Shown here: positions 32,753 to 44,955 of the stretch, piece after piece
Numbering within the stretch: the first letter of the stretch is position 1
How the letters are laid out: each line of letters starts with the position of its first letter
Source of the DNA: Planctomycetaceae bacterium
GTDB lineage: Bacteria > Planctomycetota > Phycisphaerae > Phycisphaerales > SM1A02
Reading direction: 5' to 3'
NCBI GenBank assembly: GCA_027490145.1
Contig: JAIXYQ010000006.1
Coordinates: forward strand, 62,001 to 126,000
Length of the DNA stretch: 64,000 nt
Made by a program: the position numbers and the translations under genes
Notes under the pieces: model-generated
Seen by the model: the letters and a program-made list of their open reading frames with translations, nothing else
Database searches by the model: none
What the model was told of the DNA's origin: nothing

Positions 32753-34491
32753 GGCTTGGACCTTTCAGGCAAGTCGATGACGAAGGTGAACTCGCGGCCC
32801 CCGTCGATGCGACGGTCCGGATCGTGCAGCGTCATCGTGATGCGCAACGCGCTCGGTCGCGGCGTGTAGTCGAGCCGGGGCACGATCCACTCCGTCGGCT
32901 GGCCGGCCGCCACCGCGCCCGTGACCGGGTTCTGGTTGGATCGCACGCGGAAGGTCGGCTCCGTGCCGTTGAAGCCGAACACGCTCGTGTAACACCAGAC
33001 ACGCGCCGCCGGGATGCCACCACCGACAACCGGAAGGACCTGCGCCCCGGCCGGTCCCTCGATCGAGGGTGCGAAGATGGGCGCGCTCACGCCACCCACC
33101 TGTTCGAGCGTGCGGGCACCGCGTCGCTGCGCGAACGGCACCGACAGTCCGAGGGCCGTGACTTCATCAGGCAGGCCGATCCAGGGTGCGACGCCATTCG
33201 TGGGCGCAAGGAAGCCGAGCATGGGCACCGTGCCGTTGCCGCTGATCGGATCGAGCGCGAGCTTCACGCGCCGGTCGTCCTCCATGACCCGACCTACGCC
33301 GTCCTTCCAGCACCACTCGACGATGAAGCTGCTGCAGTGTCCGCCGATCATGCCGCTGGTCAGCATCTGGTCGGACTTCTCGGTGGTCGGCGGCTGTCGC
33401 TCGGCACGCGGCCAGCTGTTCAGGCCGATCTGCACGTTGGTGCCGGCTTGATTGGCCGTCGCACCGATGCCGAACGTGCCGTTGATCACGCGCTGGCGCC
33501 CGGCGCCGAACGCCACGCCCCCCTGCACGCTGCCCGGGATGTCGGTCACGCCGGGCACCACGATCCACGGGGCGTAGAACGGCGGATCGAGCGTGCCTCC
33601 CGTGCCATCGAAGCGACCGAGCACGCGCTCGAGGTCGTTGAGTTGCATGGCCGTGACGTCGAATCGCCCGGACAGGATGGCACGGGCTGGCTGCAGGGCG
33701 GCACCGGCCGTGAAGAACCCCGTCGACTCCTGGAACAGCGACGTGGTGCTGTTGGCATCAAGCTGCGGTGTATTGGGCTGGATGGCGTGGAATGCGGGAT
33801 CACCGCCATCGTCGGCCAGGAGGACCGCGCGACGACCGAGGATCCAGTCGCGGGCTCCGGGCTGCGTGCCGTTGACGGTCTTCGTCCCCCCGGTTGCGGT
33901 CGTCGCCGTCAGGCGCAGGCTCGGGCCATCGGCCACGGCATCGGTCACCCAGGGGGTCAGGACCTTGCCATCGAGCATGAAGTAGTCCGGATCGAACGTG
34001 GCAGGCGCCGAGAGCGCCTGTTCGACGCGGTCCGGCACCTGCACCGCGTGGCCATAGGTGATGCGACTCAGCGCGCTGGACGGGACGGAGCCCCCGAACA
34101 GATTCACCGTCCCGACGAAATCCACGGTGTCCTGAGTTCCCTCCGCGAAGAACACGAGCTGGTCGAGCCGAAGGATCGCATCGGCAGGAAGGTCGGGATT
34201 CAGCAGCTCGGTTTGAGTGGTGCCCGCGTTGTCGTTGATGTCGTTGCGCACCGCGACGTTGCGGATCGCCATGTATCCCTTGTCCGAGATCCTCGCGAGG
34301 TCATCGCGAAGCCGTCGTTCGATCGCACCGGCATCCTGGAGGATCGATGCGTTGGCCTCTCCAACGCTCGAGACGCGCTGCGCCGTGCCGAAGATGCGGG
34401 CCGTTGCCGCAATGACCACCAGCAGCACCAGCACCGCAAGCAGCAGCTCGGTCAGGGTGAAGGCCTTGGGGTGATTGCGGCGGTTCGGCAT
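32749..34491 (-). CDS. GspJ-like pseudopilin, enlarged
   Basis: 580 residues, roughly three times a typical GspJ. The prepilin motif is KAFTLTELLLAVLVLLVVIA (9-28): cleavage is expected before Phe with Glu at +5, followed by a membrane/assembly helix. After the helix, RIFGTAQRVSSVGEANASILQD and a region with LRDDLARI resemble GspJ. It is placed between the gspI-like and gspK-like genes, as in classical type II secretion operons. The large insertion-rich C-terminal domain is not recognisable. Start and stop both overlap neighbours: TGATG with gspI-like (sharing base 34491), ATGA with gspK-like. Confidence 0.75.
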   Translation of the reverse strand: MPNRRNHPKAFTLTELLLAVLVLLVVIAATARIFGTAQRVSSVGEANASILQDAGAIERRLRDDLARISDKGYMAIRNVAVRNDINDNAGTTQTELLNPDLPADAILRLDQLVFFAEGTQDTVDFVGTVNLFGGSVPSSALSRITYGHAVQVPDRVEQALSAPATFDPDYFMLDGKVLTPWVTDAVADGPSLRLTATTATGGTKTVNGTQPGARDWILGRRAVLLADDGGDPAFHAIQPNTPQLDANSTTSLFQESTGFFTAGAALQPARAILSGRFDVTAMQLNDLERVLGRFDGTGGTLDPPFYAPWIVVPGVTDIPGSVQGGVAFGAGRQRVINGTFGIGATANQAGTNVQIGLNSWPRAERQPPTTEKSDQMLTSGMIGGHCSSFIVEWCWKDGVGRVMEDDRRVKLALDPISGNGTVPMLGFLAPTNGVAPWIGLPDEVTALGLSVPFAQRRGARTLEQVGGVSAPIFAPSIEGPAGAQVLPVVGGGIPAARVWCYTSVFGFNGTEPTFRVRSNQNPVTGAVAAGQPTEWIVPRLDYTPRPSALRITMTLHDPDRRIDGGREFTFVIDLPERSKP

Positions 34492-35804
34492 CAGAGCTCC
34501 ATCACCGTGACGTACACGGGGGTGATCGACGTGCCATTGGCATCCTCGGTCGGCAGGAACCAGATCACCGGCAGGGTTCCGGGATCAGGGCGCGGCAGTC
34601 CATCCTGACCGACGCCGAAGTACACGGCACTGGGCGTCTTGGCGCTGATCGGACGGGCCAGGGTCACTGGGCCATCGGCGCTCGTGCGTCGGCCACCCAC
34701 CACGCGATGGATGTCGTTCCACTGATCCAGCCAGAGTTGGTTGGGTGCCTGCCATGCGTACAGATCACTGGTCACGTTGAACCCCGAAGCCGGCGTGCCG
34801 GGGTTCGTGCCGGGTATCGCGGCGTTGTCGGCGCGGGTTCCGACGGTGCCATCCACGCCTCCAGCGCGGGGCGTCGACGCACCTGAGAGGACGATCGACC
34901 CAAGGGGCGGGTTGGTCACGAAGGCTCCCAGCCGTGGCATGACTGGATAGTTCGCCAACCCACTCGTGGTCGGGGCCTGGGCCACGCGGTACGGGCCCGC
35001 CTCCACGCCAGCGGTTCCGACGCGGTAGACGAACACAGCGACCAGGATGCGGCCCTCGAAACGGCGGAACATGCAGTCCCAGACGAACTGGGGCCTGCGC
35101 CGGGCCTGCGCGTTGGCCTCACCGGCAGGATCCGTACCCGACAGCAGTCGGGCCGGCGGCATGGCGGGCCACCAGCGTTCCTGCTGCGTGATGATGGCCG
35201 CGGGCTGCCGCGCCAGAACCTCGCCACTGTCTTCGATCGAATCACCATCGAAGTCAGCGAAGATGCCCAGCGGCGTGCTGGTGTTCAGGTCCGGGTCCCA
35301 CCTTCGGCGATTGACGGGAATGCCGTAGATGCGGTTGGCGGCATCGCCGAGGCCATCGGTGCTGAACTCGCTGCCCACGCGCGAAAGGTTCAGGTTGTTG
35401 GACGACCCCGCACCGAGTTCGGCATTCAGGAGCAGCGTGCCGAAGACATCGATCGTGCCGGTGTCATCCTCGACGTTGCCATCGGTCCAGCCCACACCCG
35501 TGAGCTGCGGCTGGAAGTACATCGTCGGTCGCTTCCAGAGCCAGTCACCCGGGATCGTGGTGGGCGCCGTGCCGCCGAGGTCGTAGAGCCCGTACTCCTC
35601 GAAGGTGCCGAAGTCATCCTGCGAGACCTTGCTCCGGATCACACCCATCGCGTGCTGCGCGACCACCGGACCGAGCGCATCGTCGTTGGACGCGCGCTGC
35701 TGCACGATGCCGGCCGGGAACAGCGCGCTCACGCTGATGATCCCGATGCCCAGGATGAACACCGCGAGCAGGACCTCGACCAACGTGAAGGCGCGGCGCG
35801 TCAT
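34491..35804 (-). CDS. GspI-like pseudopilin, enlarged
   Basis: 437 residues. The N-terminus MTRRAFTLVEVLLAVFILGI gives a very short basic leader, cleavage before Phe and Glu at +5. GIISVSALFPAGIVQQRASNDD follows, and this helix-then-ALFPAG pattern is typical of GspI/PilV-like minor pilins in planctomycetes. The soluble part is far longer than the roughly 100 residues of standard GspI and is unrecognised. Its ATG overlaps the gspH-like stop by 4 bases (35801-35804) and its stop shares one base with the gspJ-like start. Expected at the pseudopilus tip with the gspJ- and gspK-like proteins. Confidence 0.75.
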   Translation of the reverse strand: MTRRAFTLVEVLLAVFILGIGIISVSALFPAGIVQQRASNDDALGPVVAQHAMGVIRSKVSQDDFGTFEEYGLYDLGGTAPTTIPGDWLWKRPTMYFQPQLTGVGWTDGNVEDDTGTIDVFGTLLLNAELGAGSSNNLNLSRVGSEFSTDGLGDAANRIYGIPVNRRRWDPDLNTSTPLGIFADFDGDSIEDSGEVLARQPAAIITQQERWWPAMPPARLLSGTDPAGEANAQARRRPQFVWDCMFRRFEGRILVAVFVYRVGTAGVEAGPYRVAQAPTTSGLANYPVMPRLGAFVTNPPLGSIVLSGASTPRAGGVDGTVGTRADNAAIPGTNPGTPASGFNVTSDLYAWQAPNQLWLDQWNDIHRVVGGRRTSADGPVTLARPISAKTPSAVYFGVGQDGLPRPDPGTLPVIWFLPTEDANGTSITPVYVTVMEL

Positions 35805-36736
35805 TGGTCCACCACCCGGGCCACGCCCGTCCAGCGGTTGAAGCCGATGAAGTCACCGAACTGCGGCACGTAGGCATCGAAGAACGCTCGGTACTCATTG
35901 GGCTCGCTCGTGGCGCTCGCCGAGGATTGCCATTCGGTCGGATCACCCCGTTCGACGGCATCCTCGTAGTCGTAGACCGCCAGCAGCGTCGTGTAGCCCA
36001 GGACCGGCTCTTCGTCGGGCGTGCGGAAGGTGACCCAGGTCGGCACGTTGGTGATCCCCCCCACGCCGGGATCGGCGGTGTTGTCACCGTCGGCATCGAA
36101 CCACGGCCCGACGAACGTCGAGGTGTTGTCGGGGGCGCCTCCGAAACTCGTCTGCACGGAACCGGGGATGCGCGGGTTGCGCGTGCGCAACGAACCATCA
36201 GGGCCGAAGCAGACACAGAAGCCGCGGCCGACTTCACCGTTGGAGAACTCCGGCGTCACCGACCACTTGGGAACGAATGCGCTGATGTAGTCGCCGGGTG
36301 CCGCGATCTTGATGCCACGAGCCAGGCGGCGGGCGGGAACCCCCACAACGGGGCGATACTGCTCTCCGAAGACATCGAAGGTCTGGGTATCCAGCGGAAC
36401 CAGCCGCCCGGTGGCCTTGCCGATCACGACTTCCATGACCTGCCCCTTCTGCGGGTTGCCGGGCGAGATCACGTTGCCGGATGGACCGAAGATCGGTGGT
36501 TCAGCCAGCACCGGACGGAACGTCACGATGACTGCAGCGTTGTCACGGATCGCGATGCCGCGGGCGGTCCCCAGCTGCGCGATGACCGCATTGGTCGCCG
36601 AGGCAAGCCGCGCATCCTTGGCGATGCGCTGCACGCTCACGCTCGTGAGCACCGCCAGCACGGCGATGATCCCGATCACGACCAGCAGCTCGGCCAGCGT
36701 GAAGGCGCGCAAGGATGGGCGGGTGCGATGGGTCAT
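35801..36736 (-). CDS. GspH-like pseudopilin
   Basis: 311 residues. The prepilin motif RAFTLAELLVVIGIIAVLAV starts at residue 10 (cleavage before Phe, Glu +5). The next segment, VQRIAKDARLASATNAVIAQLGTARGIAIRDNAAVIVTF, has the RxxAxxNxxxxxLxxARxxAI pattern of GspH/FimT-type minor pilins. The C-terminal part contains Asp-rich stretches (FDADGDNTADPG) that might bind calcium, which is inference. ATGA overlaps exist on both sides (36733-36736 and 35801-35804). Confidence 0.78.
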   Translation of the reverse strand: MTHRTRPSLRAFTLAELLVVIGIIAVLAVLTSVSVQRIAKDARLASATNAVIAQLGTARGIAIRDNAAVIVTFRPVLAEPPIFGPSGNVISPGNPQKGQVMEVVIGKATGRLVPLDTQTFDVFGEQYRPVVGVPARRLARGIKIAAPGDYISAFVPKWSVTPEFSNGEVGRGFCVCFGPDGSLRTRNPRIPGSVQTSFGGAPDNTSTFVGPWFDADGDNTADPGVGGITNVPTWVTFRTPDEEPVLGYTTLLAVYDYEDAVERGDPTEWQSSASATSEPNEYRAFFDAYVPQFGDFIGFNRWTGVARVVDQ

Positions 36737-37521
36737 TCGTAGCTCACGATGTTGTCCAGGGTCTGCTTCTTCAGCGCTGATCCTTCGGGTTGAAACACTT
36801 CACCGAACGATCCATCCGGACCGGCGCTGATGAAGCGGATCCGACGATCGCGGCAGGAACCGAAGATCCGCTCGTCGGGCGTCTGCTCCGTGCCATCCGC
36901 ATCCGGCGCGCCGGACGCGGGCGAGTTCACGCCGCGCAGGTACAGGCCCCCGGTATAGAACTGCCCGGTGTTCGTCGTCGACAATCCGGTGCCGTTGCGC
37001 CACGGCCGGCCGGGGAAGCAGACGCCGATGCGGAAGCCCCAGGCATCAAGCACCAGCGGCACGTTGCCGTTGCCGTTGGGCATGCGGTTGGGATTGGTCG
37101 CCACGGCGGAGATGTTGCCCCACACCCCAGGCAGCGCCGGGTCACCCGTCCTCCACCGCCGAGAATAGGTCTCGGGGATCTTGCTCACGATGTCTCGGGT
37201 GCGCTCGTTCTCGCCGAAACGCTGCATGAGCACACACGACATCCAGGAGCCGGGGAAGCTCTCTTCGTACACATCACGCGCCGGGGTGCCCGTCGTCAGC
37301 CCGGGCTCGGCCTTCGGCCCGTAGTTGATCGGCCGCCCCAGCGCCTGCTCCCACTCGGTCGTCGCCTGCTCCAGCAGCCGGATGACGTTCTCCGTCTCGC
37401 GCCGCTCGCTGGCGGCCAGCACGGAGCCCGAGACCGCCAGCACGAGGGCGGCGAGCAGCAGGATCACGCCGAGCACGACGACGATCTCGAGCAGGCTGAA
37501 TGCCCTGCGGACGCGGCTCAT
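36733..37521 (-). CDS. Prepilin-like pseudopilin (second GspG/PilE-type)
   Basis: 262 residues. The prepilin segment RRAFSLLEIVVVLGVILLLA is at 5-24, with cleavage before Phe and Glu at +5. It is followed by AASERRETENVIRLLEQATTEWEQALGRPINYGPKAEPGL, a helix and loop like that of the major-pilin class. Its assignment within the GspG/H classes is unsure. ATG 37521 is chosen for the leader and the 4-base overlap (37518-37521) with the upstream pilin; the open frame upstream of it is antisense-like filler. The stop overlaps the gspH-like start. Confidence 0.75.
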   Translation of the reverse strand: MSRVRRAFSLLEIVVVLGVILLLAALVLAVSGSVLAASERRETENVIRLLEQATTEWEQALGRPINYGPKAEPGLTTGTPARDVYEESFPGSWMSCVLMQRFGENERTRDIVSKIPETYSRRWRTGDPALPGVWGNISAVATNPNRMPNGNGNVPLVLDAWGFRIGVCFPGRPWRNGTGLSTTNTGQFYTGGLYLRGVNSPASGAPDADGTEQTPDERIFGSCRDRRIRFISAGPDGSFGEVFQPEGSALKKQTLDNIVSYE

Positions 37522-38552
37522 GGTCCGGCCTCCACGATGTTGTCCTTGTTGTAGCCCTGGGCATCCACGCGCACATTGGGGTCCCACGACTTGTCCGGGC
37601 CGTAGGAGAGCAGCGCAAACTCCGCCGATTGCAGCGATCGGCTGGTGCTCGTGTCGCCACCGCCATCGGCGATCCCGTCGACGTCGGTCCCCTGCTCGAA
37701 GCTCTGCGGCCGCAGCGCGAAGAAGTCGCCGCAGGTGAACCCCGTGGCAACCGATGCACAATCCGGCACCGTGTACGGCCGGCGGTAGTAGCGGATGGGG
37801 CGCCCCCAGTAGTCGACGATGCACTTGGGCAGCGCGTCGAAGTTCGGGTCCTCGGTGGCGCGGACGATGGTGGGCTCGCCGGTCGTCGTGTTGAAGTCCG
37901 TGATGCCTCCCAGGAAGACGGCGTCCTTCAGCTCCAGGTACGGCCCGAACGCCTTGCCGCGGAACACCGGATGATCGGCGTTTGGGTTGCTGATGCCCAC
38001 TGTGCGGGCCCCAAAGCTCCCCAAGGCCAAGCCCTGCACGCGCGGGGAGACGTAGGCACCCCACACGCCGTCTCGGCCCGGATGTCGGATGCCGAGCGGT
38101 GGCTTCTCGAGACCGCCGTTGACGCCCGCCGCAGCCGACGGTTCAAACCCGTACCCATCCGCCGTACGCGAACCGTAGCCCAGCAGGTACTCAGGCAGGC
38201 TCGTGAACGAGTTCCACTGCTGGAGCGCCAGGTTGCTCGTGGTTCCCGTGAGCGACAGCGGCGGCACCAGCAGATCGCGACCGAACCCCAGCTGGCCGAC
38301 CGGTTGCGAACCGTTCCCGGAGCCGCGGCCGAGCACCGGGGGGTAGTAGCCCACGTCGGTCTTGAAGCTGACCAGCGCGCGGTTGATGGACGACATCAGC
38401 GTCTTGGTCTGGGCAACCTGGGCAGCACGTGCCGCCTGCTGCAGGCCCACCAACAGCAGCCCCAGCAGCAGGATGATGATCGCCACGGTCACGAGCAGCT
38501 CGATGATCGTGAAGGCACGCACCCGCAGGTTGGATGCAGCGCGTGCCGTCAC
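37518..38552 (-). CDS. GspG-like major pseudopilin candidate
   Basis: 344 residues. The leader and motif RVRAFTIIELLVTVAIIILL are at 10-29 (cleavage before Phe, Glu +5). After the helix, QTKTLMSSINRALVSFKTDVGYYPPV has the 'x-F-x-x-D-x-G-x-Y-P' signature of GspG/PulG. The soluble domain is two to three times the usual length. It is the first pilin after gspF, the normal position of gspG. The start is GTG 38552, overlapping the gspF stop by 4 bases (GTGA), which supports coupling. The rest of the protein holds several Gly/Ser-rich loops and is not assignable. Confidence 0.8.
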   Translation of the reverse strand: MTARAASNLRVRAFTIIELLVTVAIIILLLGLLLVGLQQAARAAQVAQTKTLMSSINRALVSFKTDVGYYPPVLGRGSGNGSQPVGQLGFGRDLLVPPLSLTGTTSNLALQQWNSFTSLPEYLLGYGSRTADGYGFEPSAAAGVNGGLEKPPLGIRHPGRDGVWGAYVSPRVQGLALGSFGARTVGISNPNADHPVFRGKAFGPYLELKDAVFLGGITDFNTTTGEPTIVRATEDPNFDALPKCIVDYWGRPIRYYRRPYTVPDCASVATGFTCGDFFALRPQSFEQGTDVDGIADGGGDTSTSRSLQSAEFALLSYGPDKSWDPNVRVDAQGYNKDNIVEAGP

Positions 38553-39835
38553 TTGCTGCTCCCGCCCGAGACGCTCTCGATCATGGCCACCAGCGGGAGG
38601 AAGAGCGCCAGCACGATCGTGCCGACGATGCCGCCGAGGATGACCACCATGAACGGTTCCAGCAGGCTCAGGAGGCTGGCCACGGCAACGTCGACCTCTT
38701 CGTCGTAGTTGTCGGCGATCTTCATGAGCATCAGGTCGAGGTCCCCGGTCTCCTCGCCGACGTCGATCATGTTCACCACGATCGAGTCGCAGACCTTGCT
38801 CTCGCGCAGCGGCCCGGCGAAGCTCTCGCCTTCCTTGATCGAGTCGTGCACCTTCGTCAGGGCCTTCTCATAGATGTAGTTGCCGCTGGTGTCGCGGGTG
38901 ATCAGGATGGCTTCGAGGATGGGGACGCCCGCGGCAACCAGCGTGCCGAGCGTGCGCGTGAAGCGCGCCACGGCCGTCTTCTTGATCAGGGTGCCGATCA
39001 CGGGCAGTTTCGCCGCGAGGATGTCGGTCCCTGCCTTGCCGAACTGCGTCTTGCGCACGAGCTTGAAGAACATGAAGATCAGGACCGGACTGAAGATGAT
39101 CCAGACCACCCCCGGCACCTGCTGACCCGGCTCCTGGCCCGCCACCCACTTGCTGGCATTGATCAGGAAGATCGTCAGGCCCGGCAGCTTGACGTCGAAG
39201 TCGTTGAAGATCTCCTGGAACTTCGGGATGACGAAGTACATGATCCCCGTCACGATCGCGACGGCGATCGAGATGACGACCGCCGGGTAGATCATGGCGC
39301 CCTTGATGCGGCGCTTCAGGCGCTCACCCTTTTCCATGAACTCCGCCAGGCGCTGCAGGATGACGTCGAGCACGCCACCGACCTCGCCGGCCGCGACCAT
39401 CTTCACGTAGAGGCGGCTGAAGACCTTCTGGTGCTTGCCCATCGCCGACGAGAGCGTCTCGCCGCTCATGACGTCGTCACAGACATCCGTGAGCGTGCGT
39501 TTGAGCTTGCCGGGCTTCTGCTGCATCTCGAGGATCTGCAGGCTGCGCAGGAGCGGCAGGCCTGCGTCCTGCAGCGTGCTCAACTGACGGGTGAACAGGG
39601 TGAGGTTCTTGGTGCTCACGCCACCGAGGGAGAGGCTGAACCCCTTCTTCTTCTTCTTGCCAGCCGCCTCGGTGGCCGTGGTCGGGCCGCCCTTGGTCTT
39701 CTGCTCGCGGACGCTGGTCGGGAACATGCCCTGCTGGCGCAGCTGGGCCAGCGCGTCGTCGGACGACTTCGCCTCAAGCGTGCCCTTGGCTTGCTTGCCT
39801 TGGGGGTTCATGGCTTCGTACGCAAAGGTCGGCAT
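38549..39835 (-). CDS. gspF: Type II secretion/type IV pilus inner-membrane platform protein GspF/PilC
   Basis: 428 residues; the polytopic platform that couples the cytoplasmic ATPase to pseudopilus growth. It opens with FAYEAMNPQGKQAKGTLEA, the standard GspF start. It has two T2SSF domains: LTLFTRQLSTLQDAGLPLLRSLQ near 77-99, and the second copy beginning FTRTLGTLVAAGVPILEAIL. Further signatures are GEVGGVLDVILQRLAEFMEKGE and VGEETGDLDLMLMKIADNYDEEVD. Three hydrophobic helices are visible, including the last (MVVILGGIVGTIVLALFLPL). A Lys-rich linker (AAGKKKKKG) follows the N-terminal segment. The ribosome binding site is AAAGGA upstream of ATG 39835. First gene of the overlapping chain, 69 bases after the pilB-like gene. 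Confidence 0.93.
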   Translation of the reverse strand: MPTFAYEAMNPQGKQAKGTLEAKSSDDALAQLRQQGMFPTSVREQKTKGGPTTATEAAGKKKKKGFSLSLGGVSTKNLTLFTRQLSTLQDAGLPLLRSLQILEMQQKPGKLKRTLTDVCDDVMSGETLSSAMGKHQKVFSRLYVKMVAAGEVGGVLDVILQRLAEFMEKGERLKRRIKGAMIYPAVVISIAVAIVTGIMYFVIPKFQEIFNDFDVKLPGLTIFLINASKWVAGQEPGQQVPGVVWIIFSPVLIFMFFKLVRKTQFGKAGTDILAAKLPVIGTLIKKTAVARFTRTLGTLVAAGVPILEAILITRDTSGNYIYEKALTKVHDSIKEGESFAGPLRESKVCDSIVVNMIDVGEETGDLDLMLMKIADNYDEEVDVAVASLLSLLEPFMVVILGGIVGTIVLALFLPLVAMIESVSGGSSK

Positions 39836-39904
39836 GCTCGGTCCTTTCGTCTCCGGCCGGGGGCCGGGAATGTCCTGTCCGGCCGCGGCGGACCGGATCG
39901 TTCA

Positions 39905-41689
<1,785 letters not shown>

Positions 41690-41754
41690 GGGCAATCCTC
41701 GTCCGGCTTCAGGAAGGTACGCGCCAGGGTGCCGGTAAAGCCCTGTCAGAACGC

Positions 41755-41848
41755 AAAAAGAGTCGTGACACCTTGGATCCGTCGCGGCTCAAGGTCGCTC
41801 CGCCCCCGATGTCGTCGGCCAGCCACTCGCCCGAAACCAAGGTGACAC
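41755..41848 (-). terminator. Inverted repeat plus T-run downstream of pilT
   Basis: GTGTCACCTTGG (minus strand 41848-41837) pairs, with one mismatch in 12, with CCAAGGTGTCAC (41776-41765). The second arm is followed 5 bases later by TTTTT. The loop is about 60 bases, longer than a normal intrinsic terminator, so a regulatory element is an alternative. Confidence 0.4.
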
Positions 41849-41854
41849 GGAACC

Positions 41855-43012
41855 TCAGGTCGAGTGTTCGGCGTCGAGCTCGGCTCGGCCAACCGAACCA
41901 CCCGACTTATGGACCTTGTCCGTCAAGTCACCCGGGTTGCGGCACTTCTCGATCATCTCCTCGGCATCGATCTTGCCCTCGGAGTAGAGCTTCCAGAGGT
42001 GGTCGTCGAGCAGCTGCATGCCGAACTTCTTGCCGGTCTGGATGGCGCTGTCGATGCGGAAGGTCTTGTTCTCGCGGATCAGGTTCGAGATGGCGGGCGT
42101 CACCACAAGGAACTCGTAGGCGGCCGCCCGGCCCGGCTTATCGCACCGTGCGCAGAGCACCTGGCTGATGATGGCCAGGAGGCTGGTCGAGAGCTGCACG
42201 CGCACCTGCTCCTGCTGGTTGGTGGGGAACGCATCGATGATGCGGTTGATGGTGCCGGCGGCGCCAGTGGTGTGCAGGGTGGCGAAGACCAAGTGACCGG
42301 TCTCGGCCGCGCGGATGGCGGCTTCAATCGTCTCGAGGTCGCGCATTTCACCGACGAGGATGCAATCGGGGTCCTGACGAAGCACGCGACGCAGACCTTC
42401 GGCGAACGATGGGGTGTCGTGCCCCACTTCACGCTGGTTCACCACGGACTTCTTGTGCCAGTGGTAGTACTCGATCGGGTCTTCCATCGTCACGATGTGC
42501 CGTTCGAGGTTCTGGTTGATGTAGTCGATCATCGTGGCCAGCGAGGTCGTCTTCCCGGAGCCGGTGGGCCCCGTGATGATGAACAGGCCACGCGGACGGC
42601 GGAGCAGGTCCTGCACCAGCGGCGGCAGGCCGATCTGCTCGAACGTGAGCAGGCGATTGGGGATCTGGCGAAGCACCAGGCTGAGCGCACCACGCTGGCG
42701 GAACACGCTCACGCGGAAGCGGGCCTGGTCGCCGAAGGCAAAGCCGAAGTCGGTGCTCCCCTGCTCCTGCAGTTCCTGCTGGTTCTTCTCGGGGGTGATG
42801 CTCTTCATGAGCGCCACGGTGTCATCGGGCTCGAGCACCTTCGTCGCCAGGTTGCGCAGGCGACCATTCAGGCGCAGGGTCGGTGGACGACCGATGCTGC
42901 AGTGGATGTCGCTCGCGCCCTGCCGGATGCAGGTGTCGAGGATTCGGTCGATCTGGATCGAACTCGTGTTGCCGAGTCCGCCGCCCTTGGTCATTTCGTC
43001 GCCGCCTGACAT
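41855..43012 (-). CDS. pilT: Twitching-motility/retraction ATPase PilT
   Basis: 385 residues. PilT features are: the early GASDIHCSIGRPPTLRLNG (about 32-50), Walker A GPTGSGKTT, IVTMEDPIEYYHWHKKSVVNQREVG, Walker B ILVGEMRDLETIEAAIRAAETGHLVFATLHTTGA (split over the boxes), and RIIDAFPTNQQEQVRVQLS. The first and last blocks (PxxQQxQ) separate PilT/PilU from assembly ATPases. The canonical C-terminal AIRxxxxxQ region is replaced by NLIRENKTFRIDSAIQTGKKFGMQLLDDHL, which still fits the family. The last 25 residues (DKVHKSGGSVGRAELDAE) are an extension. A GAAGGAG Shine-Dalgarno precedes ATG 43012. Its presence suggests the apparatus can retract, more like a type IV pilus than a pure type II secretion system. 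Confidence 0.93.
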   Translation of the reverse strand: MSGGDEMTKGGGLGNTSSIQIDRILDTCIRQGASDIHCSIGRPPTLRLNGRLRNLATKVLEPDDTVALMKSITPEKNQQELQEQGSTDFGFAFGDQARFRVSVFRQRGALSLVLRQIPNRLLTFEQIGLPPLVQDLLRRPRGLFIITGPTGSGKTTSLATMIDYINQNLERHIVTMEDPIEYYHWHKKSVVNQREVGHDTPSFAEGLRRVLRQDPDCILVGEMRDLETIEAAIRAAETGHLVFATLHTTGAAGTINRIIDAFPTNQQEQVRVQLSTSLLAIISQVLCARCDKPGRAAAYEFLVVTPAISNLIRENKTFRIDSAIQTGKKFGMQLLDDHLWKLYSEGKIDAEEMIEKCRNPGDLTDKVHKSGGSVGRAELDAEHST

Positions 43013-43066
43013 GACTGGTCTGCTCCTTCGTGTCTTGGTCCAGGGTGATGTGCCGTTGCGGTCGCC

Positions 43067-44791
<1,725 letters not shown>

Positions 44792-44837
44792 CGTGGTGTC
44801 CTCGTGGGGCCTGCGGAGTGCCGGTGGTGGGAATCCA

Positions 44838-44843
44838 ATGCTA
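44838..44843 (-). promoter_or_regulatory. TAGCAT -10 element for the pilus/secretion cluster
   Basis: On the minus strand TAGCAT lies 46 bases before TTG 44791. The leader carries GAGGA just before the start. This is the only promoter-like element between the divergent dehydrogenase and the cluster. Confidence 0.4.
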
Positions 44844-44925
44844 TCGCCGCGCGTCAGGTGACGCGCTGCATGATCCCATCCGCACGGGACCACGCTGCTG
44901 TTCCGACGCATCGGTGATGCAGGGC

Positions 44926-44931
44926 TATATT
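44926..44931 (+). promoter_or_regulatory. TATATT -10 element for gnd
   Basis: TATATT lies 24 bases before ATG 44956. The leader contains a near-perfect AAGGAGG Shine-Dalgarno 5 bases from the start. Conventional leadered promoter. Confidence 0.45.
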
Positions 44932-44955
44932 CCCGCGCTCGCCAAGGAGGCACGC

